64,000 nucleotides of DNA from Sphingomonas sp. R647 (GTDB lineage: Bacteria; Pseudomonadota; Alphaproteobacteria; Sphingomonadales; Sphingomonadaceae), in the NCBI RefSeq assembly GCF_020177055.1, contig NZ_JAIQXT010000003.1, positions 310,001-374,000 of the forward strand. Reading direction: 5' to 3'. This document shows positions 34,004 through 45,956 of this stretch, in pieces. The notes below the pieces were generated by a model that worked only from the letters and a program-made list of their open reading frames with translations, ran no database searches and had not been told where the DNA came from. The position numbers and the translations under genes were made by a program. Position 1 is the stretch's first letter; the number at the start of each line of letters is the position of its first letter.

Positions 34004-34025
34004 GATATAAAGATATCTTTATATC
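34004..34025. promoter_or_regulatory. Putative SahR operator, perfect 22-bp palindrome
   Basis: Each half-site is GATATAAAGAT; the whole is exactly self-complementary and AT-rich in a GC-rich setting. It ends 9 bp before the start codon of the SahR-like regulator. It probably mediates autoregulation and control of the metF-metH operon. No Shine-Dalgarno is visible between it and the ATG. Confidence 0.75.
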
Positions 34026-34034
34026 TATATACCT

Positions 34035-35009
34035 ATGAACACAGCCCTCGAATCCTTCCGCGCGCTCGCGGACCAGACGCGGTTGCGCATTTTGGCGCTG
34101 CTGCGGCTGATGGAGCTGTCGGTGGGCGAACTGGCGCAGGTGCTGGGGCAGAGCCAGCCGCGGGTGAGCCGCCATGTGAAAATCCTGTGCGATGCGGGCC
34201 TGGCGGAGCGGCGGAAGGAAGGTAGCTGGGTGTTCGTCGCGCTGGGCGATCCCAAGCGCACCGGCCCGATTCTCGCCGCGCTCGATGCCTGGCGCAGCGA
34301 GGGTGAGGATCATTGGGCGATCGCCGACAGCGCGCGGCTGGCGGCGGTGCGTGCCGATCGCGCCACGGCGGCGGCGGACTGGTTCGAGGCGCATGCCGGT
34401 GAGTGGGACGCGATCCGATCGCTACACGTTGCCGAGGAGCAGGTCGAGGCGGCGATGGCCGCAGCGCTGGCCACCCCGGGGATCGCGCGGTTGATCGATA
34501 TCGGCACCGGCACCGGGCGAATGCTCGAGCTGTTCGCGCCGCATGCCGACAGCGCGCTGGGCATCGACCGCTCGTCGGAAATGCTGCGGCTCGCGCGCGC
34601 TAAATTGTCGGAGCAGGGCATCGGAAATGCCGAGTTGCGTCAGGCGGACCTGTACGCGCTGCCGATGAGCGATGGCGAGGCGGATGCCGCGATCCTGCAC
34701 CATGTCCTCCACTTCGCGCAGCAGCCGGGGGCCGCGATCGGCGAGGCAGCGCGCGTACTCGCGCCTGCGGGTCGCCTGCTGATCGTCGATTTCGCGCCGC
34801 ATGATCGTGAGGAATTGCGGACGCGTGAGGGGCATGTGCGCCTCGGCTTTTCGGACGAGCAGATGCTCGGTTGGTTCAGCAAGGCGGGGCTGGCGCCGGT
34901 CCAGACCCAGACGCTGGAAGGCGGCGCGCTGACCGTGAAATTATGGCTGGGCCGCAAGGCGGGGCAGCCGGGTGAACAACTGCCAGTGAATGAGGTGAAG
35001 GCAGCATGA
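34035..35009 (+). CDS. sahR: SahR-like regulator (ArsR HTH plus methyltransferase domain)
   Basis: A 324-residue fusion. Residues 1-85 form an ArsR-type winged helix (LADQTRLRILALLRLMELSV; recognition helix around QSQPRVSRHVKIL). Residues about 140-260 form a class I SAM-methyltransferase fold with LIDIGTGTGRMLELF and LIVDFAPHDREELRT. This architecture is that of SahR, which senses S-adenosylhomocysteine and controls methionine-cycle genes. Its position immediately before metF (4-bp overlap) and the split metH supports this. ArsR metal-binding cysteines are absent from the recognition helix. Whether the methyltransferase domain is catalytic or only a SAH sensor is not decided by the sequence. 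Confidence 0.85.
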   Translation: MNTALESFRALADQTRLRILALLRLMELSVGELAQVLGQSQPRVSRHVKILCDAGLAERRKEGSWVFVALGDPKRTGPILAALDAWRSEGEDHWAIADSARLAAVRADRATAAADWFEAHAGEWDAIRSLHVAEEQVEAAMAAALATPGIARLIDIGTGTGRMLELFAPHADSALGIDRSSEMLRLARAKLSEQGIGNAELRQADLYALPMSDGEADAAILHHVLHFAQQPGAAIGEAARVLAPAGRLLIVDFAPHDREELRTREGHVRLGFSDEQMLGWFSKAGLAPVQTQTLEGGALTVKLWLGRKAGQPGEQLPVNEVKAA

Positions 35010-35926
35010 GTATCGATCGGGATCCGTCCTCTCCGCCGCTGTTCGCGGACGTTGCAGGCGACATCGACGTCAGCTTCGAATTCTTTCCGCCCAAGACCGA
35101 GGCGATGGAAAAGACGCTGTGGGAGTCGGTCGGGACGCTGAGCCCGTTCGACCCGCGCTTCGTGTCGGTGACCTATGGCGCCGGCGGGACGACGCGCGAG
35201 CGGACGCACAACACCGTCGCCCGCATTGCGCGCGAGACGCCGATCGCGGTCGCCGCGCACCTGACCTGCGTCGACGCGACCAAGGCCGAGATCGACGCGG
35301 TGGCCGAGGAATATTGGGCGGCGGGCGTGCGCCACATCGTCGCGCTGCGCGGCGATCCGCCGCGCGCTGGCGAGAAATATGCGACGCATCCCGGCGGATA
35401 CGAGAATGCTGCCGATCTGGTCGGGGGGCTGCGCAAGCTGCACCCGTTCGAGATTTCGGTTGCCGCCTATCCCGAAAGCCATCCGGATTCGCCCGATGCG
35501 GCGCATGACCTCGACAACCTCAAGCGCAAGATCGACGCGGGTGCGAACCGCGCGATTACGCAGTTCTTTTTCGAGGCCGATACCTTTCTGCGCTTCCGCG
35601 ATGCGGCGGCGACGGCGGGGATCGATGCGGAGATCGTGCCGGGGATCATGCCGGTGATGAGCTTTGCCGCGGTCCAGAAGATGTCGGCGATGTGCGGCAC
35701 CGATGTGCCGGCCTGGATGGCGCGGCTGTTCGACGGGCTGGACGACCATCCCGCCGCGCGCCAGCTGGTCGCCGCGACGCTGGCCGCCGAATTGTGCCGC
35801 AACCTCTATGCGGGCGGCGTGCGGCAGTTCCACTTCTATACGCTCAACCGGGCTGAGCTGAGCTACGCGATCTGTCACCTGCTGGGCGTGCGCCCGCGTG
35901 GCGCGGCGGCGAGTGTGGCGGCGTAA
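35006..35926 (+). CDS. metF: Methylenetetrahydrofolate reductase
   Basis: Reduces 5,10-methylene-THF to 5-methyl-THF using FAD and NADH, supplying the methyl group for methionine synthase. The 306-residue TIM-barrel protein shows SFEFFPPKTEAMEKTLWESV, SVTYGAGGTTRERT, HIVALRGDPP and FFFEADTFLRFRDA. The ATG overlaps the sahR stop (ATGA). A short N-terminal extension (about 20 residues) precedes the usual start of the fold. It is followed by a repeat and then the metH genes. Confidence 0.95.
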   Translation: MSIDRDPSSPPLFADVAGDIDVSFEFFPPKTEAMEKTLWESVGTLSPFDPRFVSVTYGAGGTTRERTHNTVARIARETPIAVAAHLTCVDATKAEIDAVAEEYWAAGVRHIVALRGDPPRAGEKYATHPGGYENAADLVGGLRKLHPFEISVAAYPESHPDSPDAAHDLDNLKRKIDAGANRAITQFFFEADTFLRFRDAAATAGIDAEIVPGIMPVMSFAAVQKMSAMCGTDVPAWMARLFDGLDDHPAARQLVAATLAAELCRNLYAGGVRQFHFYTLNRAELSYAICHLLGVRPRGAAASVAA

Positions 35927-35935
35927 CCGGCTGTC

Positions 35936-36054
35936 GTCACCCCGGCCTTGTGCCGGGGTCCACCGCGTCACCTTGCGCGCGTGGAGAGGTTTGAATGACA
36001 ACGGCGAGTTTCGCGCTCGCCGAACAGTGGACCCCGGCACAAGGCCGGGGTGAC
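35936..36054. repeat. 28-bp perfect inverted repeat between metF and metH
   Basis: Arms at 35936-35963 and 36027-36054, core CCCCGGCCTTGTGCCGGGG, are exact reverse complements separated by 63 nt. Each arm is also a hairpin by itself. It resembles the common sphingomonad GTCACCCCGGCCTTGTGCCG repeat. Confidence 0.85.
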
Positions 36055-36065
36055 GAGGATTTGAG

Positions 36066-37112
36066 ATGACACCACGCGAGAAACTGCTGGCTGAAGCCGC
36101 CAAGCGCATCCTGATCACCGACGGGGCGTTCGGGACCGAGATCCAGAACTGGAAGCTGTCCGAGGCGGATTATGCCGGTGACCTCAATCTGGGGCACGAC
36201 CAGAAGGGCAATAACGACATCCTCGCGCTGACCAAGCCCGAGGTGCCGGCGAGCATCCACCGCGCCTATTTCGAGGCGGGGGCGGATATTGCCGAGACCA
36301 ACACCTTCTCCGCCAACCGGATCAGCCAGGCCGATTATGGCGCCGAGCATCTGGTGCGCGCGATCAATGTCGAAAGCGCGAAGATGGCGCGTCAGATCGC
36401 CGACGAGTTCGAGGCCAAGGACGGCCGTCCGCGCTTCGTCGCCGGCGCGCTCGGCCCGACCAACAAGACGCTGTCGCTGTCGCCCGACGTCAATGATCCG
36501 GGCTATCGCGAGATCGATTTCGATACGCTGAAGGACGTGTATCGCGAACAGATCGATGCGCTGGTCGAGGGCGGGGTGGACTTCATCCTGATCGAGACGG
36601 TGTTCGATACGCTGAATGCCAAGGCGGGCGTGATGGCGTGCATCGAGGCGGCGAACGATCTTGGCCGCGACCTGCCGATCATGATGTCGATGACGCTGAC
36701 CGACCTGTCGGGCCGCAACCTGTCGGGTCATACGGTCGAGGCGTTCTGGGCGGCGATCCGCCACGCCAAGCCGGTGACGATCGGGCTGAATTGTTCGTTC
36801 GGCGCCGAGCAGCTGCGGCCGCACGTCAAGACGCTGTCGGCGCTGTGCGACACGCTGATCATGGTCTATCCCAATGCCGGCCTGCCCAACGAACTGGGCG
36901 CCTATGACGAGGCACCGCACACGACGGCGGGGCTGGTCAAGGAATGGGCCGATCAGGCGCAGGTCAATGTGCTCGGCGGTTGCTGCGGATCGACTCCGGC
37001 GCATATCAAGGCGATTGCCGATGCGGTGAAGGACCTGCCCCCGCGCGCGATCCCGACGCCGCCGGTGCAGACCCGGCTGGCGGGGCTGGAGCCGTTTGTG
37101 ATGGCGGCGTAA
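36066..37112 (+). CDS. metH: Methionine synthase homocysteine-binding subunit (MetH N-terminal part)
   Basis: The zinc-dependent homocysteine methyltransferase module of cobalamin-dependent methionine synthase, encoded as its own 348-residue gene. Zinc ligands are clear: Cys243 in LNCSFG and Cys306-Cys307 in GGCCGST, matching Cys247/310/311 of E. coli MetH. The N-terminal ILITDGAFGTEIQNWKL and NTFSANRISQADYG segments are typical. The remaining MetH modules are in the next gene, after a 118-bp gap that contains a repeat. Splitting of MetH into two genes is usual in many alphaproteobacteria, so this is not a disruption. Confidence 0.93.
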   Translation: MTPREKLLAEAAKRILITDGAFGTEIQNWKLSEADYAGDLNLGHDQKGNNDILALTKPEVPASIHRAYFEAGADIAETNTFSANRISQADYGAEHLVRAINVESAKMARQIADEFEAKDGRPRFVAGALGPTNKTLSLSPDVNDPGYREIDFDTLKDVYREQIDALVEGGVDFILIETVFDTLNAKAGVMACIEAANDLGRDLPIMMSMTLTDLSGRNLSGHTVEAFWAAIRHAKPVTIGLNCSFGAEQLRPHVKTLSALCDTLIMVYPNAGLPNELGAYDEAPHTTAGLVKEWADQAQVNVLGGCCGSTPAHIKAIADAVKDLPPRAIPTPPVQTRLAGLEPFVMAA

Positions 37113-37114
37113 TT

Positions 37115-37214
37115 CCCCTCCCGCTTGCGGGAGGGGCTAGGGGAGGTCCTGTCCTCCTCTGCGCCGCCCGAGACTGACACGCCCTCCCCCGACCCCTCCC
37201 GCAAGCGGGAGGGG
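37115..37214. repeat. Inverted repeat CCCCTCCCGCTTGCGGGAGGGG
   Basis: Left copy at 37115-37146, inverted right copy at about 37182-37214, each with a CCCTCCCGC/GCGGGAGGG hairpin. The same family recurs at 60793-61021. The right copy supplies the purine-rich sequence just before the second metH gene's start. Confidence 0.8.
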
Positions 37215-37230
37215 GGAAGAAGAAGAACCA

Positions 37231-39834
<2,604 letters not shown>

Positions 39835-39837
<3 letters not shown>

Positions 39838-39866
39838 GAAACCGACGCCAAACGTCAGTTTTCTCA
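39835..39866 (+). terminator. Terminator-like hairpin after metH
   Basis: Near-palindrome TGAGAAACCGACG ... CGTCAGTTTTCTCA beginning at the metH stop codon, with one bulge. The T-rich right arm would fit weak intrinsic termination between metH and the TPR gene. Confidence 0.45.
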
Positions 39867-39892
39867 CGGGCGATTCTGGCTAGGCTAGGGGG

Positions 39893-41560
39893 ATGAAGGC
39901 AAGTCTCCCGCTTTTCGTTGCACTCGCCCTGTGCGGTGGTGCGCTTCCCGCCCAGGCTGCGCAGCGATGGCCCTATGGTGATGCTGCGACGTCGGCGTTC
40001 GGACGCGGCGACTTTGCGGGTGCGTTGACGGCGTTGAAAGCTGAACTCGCCAAGTGCGAGGCGAGCCGCCCCGATGCCGACCAGTGCCTCGACCTGCTGC
40101 TCGCCCTAACCAACATCGCGGTTCAGGCGGGCGCAGCGGCAGAGGGGGAGCCCTATGCCCGGCGCGCGCTGGCGCTGGCCGAGAAGAGCTTGCCCGCCGG
40201 GCATCCCGGGATCGCCGCGAGCCTCAACAATCTGGCGAGTAATCTGGACGCGCTTGGCCGCTCGCCCGAGGCAGAGCCGGTGTATCGCGAGGCGCTGGCG
40301 ATGCGGGAACGGGCGTTGCCGGCCGGGCATCTCGACATTGCGACGAGCCTGAACAATCTGGCCGGAAATCTCGATCGGCAGGGGCGCTATACCGATGCTG
40401 AGCCCCTGTACCGCAAGGCCTTGGCCATCCGCGAACAGGCATTGCCGGCCGCGCATGCGGACATCGCCGCCAGCTATAACAATATCGCGTTCAATTTGAA
40501 CAATCAGGGGCGTTATGCCGAAGCGGAGCAGCTGTACCGTAAGGCGCTGGCGATCCACGAGCAGGTGATGCCGGCGGGGCATGCGGCGATTGCCACCAAT
40601 TTGAGCAACCTTGCCGCTGCGCTCGACAATCAGGGGCGGTTTGCGGAAGGCGAGCCGATCCACCGCCGCGCGCTGGCGATGGTCGAACAGGGGTTGCCCG
40701 CCGGGCATCCGCGTCTGGCTGATTCGTATAGCAACCTGGCGTTCAACCTGAACGGACAGGCGCGGTATCGCGAGGCGGAAACCTGGTTCCGCAAGGCGCT
40801 GGCAACGCTTGAGGCCGCGTTGCCCACCGGGCATCCGGCGGTCGGTCAGGCCTATAACAACCTTGCGTCCAATCTGGACGATCAGAACCGTCCGGCCGAG
40901 GCCGAGCCGCTGTATCGCCGCGCGCTGGCTATTCGCGAGGCGGTGCTGCCAGCGGGGCATCCCGAGATCGCCGCCAGCTATGCCAATGTCGCCTACAACA
41001 TGACCCTGCAGGGCAAGTATGGCGAGGCCGAGCCGTTTTTGCGCAAGGCGCTGGCGATGCGCGAGGCGGTGCTGCCGCCCGGACACCCGGAGATCGCGGC
41101 GGGCTATAACAACCTGGCCTATAATCTGAGCGTTCAGGGCAAGCTGACGCAGGCTGAGCCGCTGTATCGCAAGGCGGTTCAACTGAACGAGCGGGCGTTG
41201 CCGGCCGCACACCCGCGCATTGCGAGAAGCTACAACAATCTAGCCGCGAATCTGGCGGCGCAGGGGCGCGCGGCGGACGCCGAGGCGCTGTACCGGCGGG
41301 CGATGGCGATCCGGTCGGGCTATGTGCGGTCGCATCCCGACCGCATCGGCGGCTATTGGGCGCTGGCGACGCATTTGCAGGGGCGTGGCGCGGGAACGCC
41401 GGAGGTGCGCGCGCTCTACAGGGCCGCCGCGGGCGGGGCGCAGGAGCGGATCGGCGGCTTTGCCGGGTTCGACGCTGCGGCGCAGGAGGAGTTGCGCGCC
41501 TATCGCCCGATTTTCATCGGGCAGGTGCGCGCGGCGTGGGACCTTGGCGGGGCCAACTGA
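39893..41560 (+). CDS. Exported TPR protein with nine 42-residue repeats
   Basis: A 555-residue protein with a signal peptide (MKASLPLFVALALCGGALPAQA). From about residue 96 to 473 come nine tandem 42-residue repeats of the TPR_10/TPR_12 (kinesin light chain-like) type. The consensus is LPAGHP.IA.SYNNLA.NL..QGR..EAEPLYRKAL.IRE. The repeats are so regular that the DNA has a 126-bp period. Such proteins mediate protein-protein contacts; the partner is unknown. A non-repeat C-terminal domain (about 80 residues) follows. It is convergent with the SLC13 gene with only 8 bp between stops. Confidence 0.87.
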   Translation: MKASLPLFVALALCGGALPAQAAQRWPYGDAATSAFGRGDFAGALTALKAELAKCEASRPDADQCLDLLLALTNIAVQAGAAAEGEPYARRALALAEKSLPAGHPGIAASLNNLASNLDALGRSPEAEPVYREALAMRERALPAGHLDIATSLNNLAGNLDRQGRYTDAEPLYRKALAIREQALPAAHADIAASYNNIAFNLNNQGRYAEAEQLYRKALAIHEQVMPAGHAAIATNLSNLAAALDNQGRFAEGEPIHRRALAMVEQGLPAGHPRLADSYSNLAFNLNGQARYREAETWFRKALATLEAALPTGHPAVGQAYNNLASNLDDQNRPAEAEPLYRRALAIREAVLPAGHPEIAASYANVAYNMTLQGKYGEAEPFLRKALAMREAVLPPGHPEIAAGYNNLAYNLSVQGKLTQAEPLYRKAVQLNERALPAAHPRIARSYNNLAANLAAQGRAADAEALYRRAMAIRSGYVRSHPDRIGGYWALATHLQGRGAGTPEVRALYRAAAGGAQERIGGFAGFDAAAQEELRAYRPIFIGQVRAAWDLGGAN

Positions 41561-41568
41561 AACCGGGC

Positions 41569-43377
41569 CTACCCGATCAGCAGGTGGATCGCGATGCAGG
41601 TGGCGAGGCCGACGATCACGTTCATCGGGATGCCGATCTTGACGAAGTCCGAGAAGCGATAGTCGGCTGCGGCATAGACCATAGTGTTGGTCTGATAGCC
41701 GATCGGCGTGGCGAAGCTGGCCGAAGCTGCGAACATGACCGCGACGATCAGCGCGACCGGATCGTTGCCCGTCGCCTGGGCCAGCCCGATCGCGACCGGG
41801 GTCATGATCACCGCGACCGCATTGTTCGTCACCGCCTCGGTCAGCACCGAGGTCAGGAAATAGAGGACGAGGATCAGCATCAGCGGCGACAGGGTGCTGA
41901 GCCAGGGTGAGGCGGTCTCGACGATCAGCCCGACGGTGCCGATCCGGTCGAGCGCTGCGCCGATCCCGAGCATCGCGAGGATCAGCACGAGCACGCTGCC
42001 GTCGATCGAATTCCACGCCTCTTCCGGGTCGATGCAGCCGGTAAGCAGCACGATGCCGACGCCGAGGATAGCCAGCGTCAGGATCGGCGCGACGCCCAGC
42101 GCGGCGAGCAGCACGACGCCGGCGAGCGTCAGCACCGCGATCGGCGCGCGGCGGCGGCGATAGGCGCGCACGGCGCTGGTATCGCCGACGATCAGGTTGG
42201 GATTGTCGCGCAAGGCCGCCGCGCCATTCGAATCGGCCGCGACGAGCAGGCTGTCGGCGGCGCGCAGCCGCACGCTGCCAAGGAACGGGCCGGGCAGATG
42301 GCGCGCGCGGCCGATGCCGAGGATGCGCGCTGGCAGGTTTGAGAGAAAGGGAATTTCGCGCAGCTGGCGGCCAAGCGTGGGATGCGAGGGGGCGATGGTG
42401 ACGCCGATCAGCCGGACATCTTCGGCGCGCACATCCTCTGACAGGCGGATCGGCTGGCCGACATTCTGAAGGCCGATGCGCACGTCGCTGCGCCGCGCCA
42501 GCCCGTCCAGTTCGTCCGCTGAGGCGGAAACGACCAGTCGATCTTCGCCCGATATCACAAGGTCGGGCGCCGGATCGCGCAGCAAGTCGTTGCCGCGCCG
42601 AACCCCGATGAGCCGCACCGCGTCGCGCTTCAGAAAGCCAAGCTCCGAGACCATCGGCGGACGGTCGGCAAGCTCGCCGATCAGCTGCAGGTCGGTGAGA
42701 TAGGTGAGGTGGTGCTGGTCGGCGCTGTCGTCGTCGTCGCGGGCGGGCAGCAGGCGCGGGCCGAGGATGAGCAGGGTCGCGACGCCCGCGGCCATGGTGC
42801 ACAGCCCGACCAGGGTGATGTCGAAAATGCCGAAGCCTGGCTGGCCATTGGCGCGCGCGACGCCGTCGACCAGCAAATTGGTCGAGGTGCCGACCAGCGT
42901 CAGCGTGCCGCCCAGGATGCTGAGATAGGACAGCGGGATCAGCAGGCGGGTGGCGGGGATCTGCACCGCCTTGGCCAGCCGCTTGACGATCGGGATCAGT
43001 ACGATCACCACCGGCGTGTTGTTGACAAAGGCGGGCGCGGTCGCGGCGCCGACGAACATTTCGGCGACGGTGCGGCGCGGCGCATCGGCGGCGCGGCGGA
43101 CGAGTATGCTCGCCACCGCCTCGATCGCGCCGGTGCGGACCAGCGCGCTCGACAGGACGAAAAAGGCGGCGATGGTGATCGGCGCGGGATTGGCAAAGGA
43201 CGCGCCGACCATGTCGGGGGTCAGCCAGCCAAAGGCGATCGCCGCGGCGGTCCCGAACACCGCGATCGTCACCGGGGGAAAGCGTTCGGTCGCAAAGGCG
43301 ATGAACAGCGCAACGATGAAGGCAAGGCCCAGCAGTGGCTGGTGCGGCGCGAGCGCTGCGCCGATCGCGTCGATCAT
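41569..43377 (-). CDS. SLC13-family transporter with RCK_C domains
   Basis: A 602-residue inner-membrane protein of the ion transporter superfamily (SLC13/DASS, bacterial type). Two membrane halves carry the repeated motifs FVNNTPVVIVLIPIV and LTEAVTNNAVAVIMTPVAIG. Between them is a cytoplasmic loop of about 200 residues with two TrkA-C/RCK_C-like segments (DAVRLIGVRRGNDLLRDPAP and DVRLIGVTIAPSHPTLGRQL). Members carry sulfate, dicarboxylates or other anions; the substrate is unknown. It lies 120 bp downstream of the arsenic operon on the same strand, but a link to arsenic is not shown. Confidence 0.85.
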   Translation of the reverse strand: MIDAIGAALAPHQPLLGLAFIVALFIAFATERFPPVTIAVFGTAAAIAFGWLTPDMVGASFANPAPITIAAFFVLSSALVRTGAIEAVASILVRRAADAPRRTVAEMFVGAATAPAFVNNTPVVIVLIPIVKRLAKAVQIPATRLLIPLSYLSILGGTLTLVGTSTNLLVDGVARANGQPGFGIFDITLVGLCTMAAGVATLLILGPRLLPARDDDDSADQHHLTYLTDLQLIGELADRPPMVSELGFLKRDAVRLIGVRRGNDLLRDPAPDLVISGEDRLVVSASADELDGLARRSDVRIGLQNVGQPIRLSEDVRAEDVRLIGVTIAPSHPTLGRQLREIPFLSNLPARILGIGRARHLPGPFLGSVRLRAADSLLVAADSNGAAALRDNPNLIVGDTSAVRAYRRRRAPIAVLTLAGVVLLAALGVAPILTLAILGVGIVLLTGCIDPEEAWNSIDGSVLVLILAMLGIGAALDRIGTVGLIVETASPWLSTLSPLMLILVLYFLTSVLTEAVTNNAVAVIMTPVAIGLAQATGNDPVALIVAVMFAASASFATPIGYQTNTMVYAAADYRFSDFVKIGIPMNVIVGLATCIAIHLLIG

Positions 43378-43484
43378 TGCGCCCGGACCGCTTGGTCGAG
43401 ACGCCGGGGGCAGGGAGACGCGCGATCGGCGGCAAAAAGGGAGGTCATCCCCGCTACCTAGCGGTGCCCCGCACGCGACGCCAG

Positions 43485-43497
43485 CCTGACCCCGGGG

Positions 43498-43502
<5 letters not shown>
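43485..43502. terminator. 18-bp perfect palindrome at end of acr3
   Basis: CCTGACCCCGGGGTCAGG overlaps the acr3 stop codon. As RNA it can fold only with a tight loop. It has no T-run, so it is a weak terminator candidate at the end of the arsenic operon. Confidence 0.4.
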
Positions 43503-44547
<1,045 letters not shown>

Positions 44548-44557
44548 GATGATCCTG

Positions 44558-44992
44558 TCAGGCGATGCGAGTGCCGGTGGTGTCCACGACCTGCTCGCCA
44601 TCTTCCTTGGCGAAAGCGCCGCGCTGGGCGGCGGGGAGCAGGTCGAGCACCGCTTCGGACGGGCGGCACAATGCGACGCCGAGCGGGGAGACGACGATCG
44701 GGCGGTTAATCAGTACCGGATGCGCGACCATCGCATCGAGCAGCGCTTCGTCGGACAGGCTGGGGTCGCCGAGGCCGAGATCGGCATAGGGCGTGCCATT
44801 CTCCCGCAGCCAGTCGCGCGGGGCTGCGTGCGCGCGGGCGAGCAGTTCGACCAGCAGCGCGCGGCTGGGCGGGGTCTTGAGATATTCGATCACATGCGGC
44901 TCGATCCCGGCATTGCGGATCATCGCCAGCGCGTTGCGCGACGTGCCGCAATCGGGATTGTGGTAGATGACGATGTCGACCGGCTCTGCCAT
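44558..44992 (-). CDS. arsC: Glutaredoxin-dependent arsenate reductase
   Basis: Reduces arsenate to arsenite with glutathione and glutaredoxin. The 144-residue protein has the catalytic Cys15 in [14 protein letters not shown] and the arginine-bearing [20 protein letters not shown]. It is typical of the plasmid R773 ArsC family. It lies between arsI (11 bp upstream) and acr3. Confidence 0.95.
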   Translation of the reverse strand: MAEPVDIVIYHNPDCGTSRNALAMIRNAGIEPHVIEYLKTPPSRALLVELLARAHAAPRDWLRENGTPYADLGLGDPSLSDEALLDAMVAHPVLINRPIVVSPLGVALCRPSEAVLDLLPAAQRGAFAKEDGEQVVDTTGTRIA

Positions 44993-45003
44993 GGCGGGTC
45001 CCC

Positions 45004-45483
45004 TTAGCAGCAGGCGGGCTTGGGAGCGGCGGCGGGCGGCGCGAGTTGCGGCGCGCAGCAGGCGTCGGGACGGGCCGTGTCCGACAGCGCCGAGAGGGCG
45101 GGGGAGTCGCCGTAAACCGTCGCCTCACCCGCGGTAAGGAAGGCTTCCCACACCACGCCGTCGGGGTCTGCGATCCAGCTCTTTTCGCTCTTGGCGTAGC
45201 AGCAGGTCGTCGCCCCTTCCTCAAGCACCGGACGGTCGGCGGCGCGCAGGCGACCATAGACCTCGACCAGTTCGTCGCCATCCTCAACCTGGATGCCGAG
45301 ATGCTCGATGCCCTTGGCGGCATGGTCCCCGGCGGAGATCGCGAAATTGACGCGGGGGTCTTCGAGCATCCATTTGGCATAGTCTGGCTTGGTCACGCTG
45401 GGCGCGGCGCCGAACAGCGTGGAATAGAAAGAGATCGAGCGGTCGAGGTCGGTCACGCCGACATGCACATGCATGCGCTTCAT
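45004..45483 (-). CDS. arsI: ArsI/CadI-type C-As lyase (VOC fold)
   Basis: ArsI is a non-heme-iron dioxygenase that cleaves the carbon-arsenic bond of trivalent organoarsenicals such as methylarsenite. The 159-residue protein matches: iron ligands His5, His61 (IEHLGIQV) and Glu113 (VVWEAF), and the vicinal arsenic-binding pair Cys94-Cys95 in GATTCCYAKSEKSW. The C-terminal tail has two further CC pairs (142-143, 158-159). AAGGAA precedes the ATG, which overlaps the arsR stop. CadI-type proteins are close relatives, but the arsenic operon favours ArsI. Confidence 0.9.
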   Translation of the reverse strand: MKRMHVHVGVTDLDRSISFYSTLFGAAPSVTKPDYAKWMLEDPRVNFAISAGDHAAKGIEHLGIQVEDGDELVEVYGRLRAADRPVLEEGATTCCYAKSEKSWIADPDGVVWEAFLTAGEATVYGDSPALSALSDTARPDACCAPQLAPPAAAPKPACC

Positions 45484-45818
45484 GCGGTCTTCCTTTCGGG
45501 CTGTTCCACCGGGGCCGCGCAACCCGCGCCGCCGCAGCAATTTTCCATGAGATAGCCGAGCAGTGCGTTCATCGCGGCATAGTCGGCGGCGTAGATCAGC
45601 GAGCGCCCCTGCCGCGTCTGGCTGACCAGCCCGGCGCGGTTGAGGTGCGCGAGGTGGAAGGACAGCGAAGAGGCCGGGACGCCGAGTTTTTCGGCAATCG
45701 CGCCTGCGGGCAGGCCCTCCGGCCCAGCCTGAACCAGCAAGCGGAACAGCGCGAGGCGATGTTCCTGCGCCAGTGCAGAAAGCGCGGTGACGGCGGTGCT
45801 GTCGTCATCTATTTCCAT
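45480..45818 (-). CDS. arsR: Arsenic-responsive repressor ArsR
   Basis: A 112-residue ArsR/SmtB winged-helix repressor. The HTH is around PAGAIAEKLGVPASSLSFHL. Arsenic-binding cysteines lie at the C-terminal end: Cys94-Cys95 (MENCC) and Cys100, matching the Cys95/96/102 arrangement of Acidithiobacillus ArsR rather than the classic CVC helix. With arsI in the operon, the inducer may be methylarsenite as well as arsenite (inference). The ATG at 45818 sits inside an inverted repeat; an upstream start at 45854 is possible but would add a non-conserved extension. Confidence 0.93.
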   Translation of the reverse strand: MEIDDDSTAVTALSALAQEHRLALFRLLVQAGPEGLPAGAIAEKLGVPASSLSFHLAHLNRAGLVSQTRQGRSLIYAADYAAMNALLGYLMENCCGGAGCAAPVEQPERKTA

Positions 45819-45830
45819 GATTGTGGAAAT
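45811..45830. promoter_or_regulatory. Putative ArsR operator
   Basis: Inverted repeat ATTTCCA-TGATTG-TGGAAAT overlapping the arsR start codon. A related imperfect site, ATTTCGACTTTTGTGGAAT, lies at 45860-45878, about 49 bp away. Two sites flanking the promoter fit autorepression by ArsR. Confidence 0.65.
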
Positions 45831-45859
45831 ATCGAATCGAGACGATCGGGGCAATGCTT

Positions 45860-45878
45860 ATTTCGACTTTTGTGGAAT
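45860..45878. promoter_or_regulatory. Second, imperfect ArsR-type site
   Basis: ATTTCGACTTTTGTGGAAT shares its TTGTGGAA half with the site at 45811-45830. It lies in the arsR promoter region and between the divergent arsR and the cysteine-rich membrane protein gene. Confidence 0.5.
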
Positions 45879-45956
45879 GATCAAAGGCCGTGCAGGGCGG
45901 GCCTGACTCGCGCCGCAAAATCGGTTAGTATCGCGCAAACGACCGGAGAGCATGCC

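Noticed and set aside
34035..35009. ArsR-type arsenic repressor
   Set aside because: The fusion with a methyltransferase domain, the absence of metal cysteines and the metF-metH neighbourhood fit SahR instead.
40178..41311. Regular 126-bp period as a possible CRISPR or satellite array
   Set aside because: The period encodes 42-residue TPR units in one uninterrupted reading frame; there are no spacer-repeat units.
41569..43377. SLC13 transporter as part of the arsenic operon (ArsB)
   Set aside because: It carries RCK_C-type loops and SLC13 motifs, a real Acr3 is already present, and a palindrome at the acr3 end separates the two.
41240..43435. 731-codon open frame on the minus strand over the SLC13 gene
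   Set aside because: It is in another frame of the true transporter gene; the product is Arg/Pro/Ala-rich without any recognisable domain, as expected of a high-GC shadow frame.
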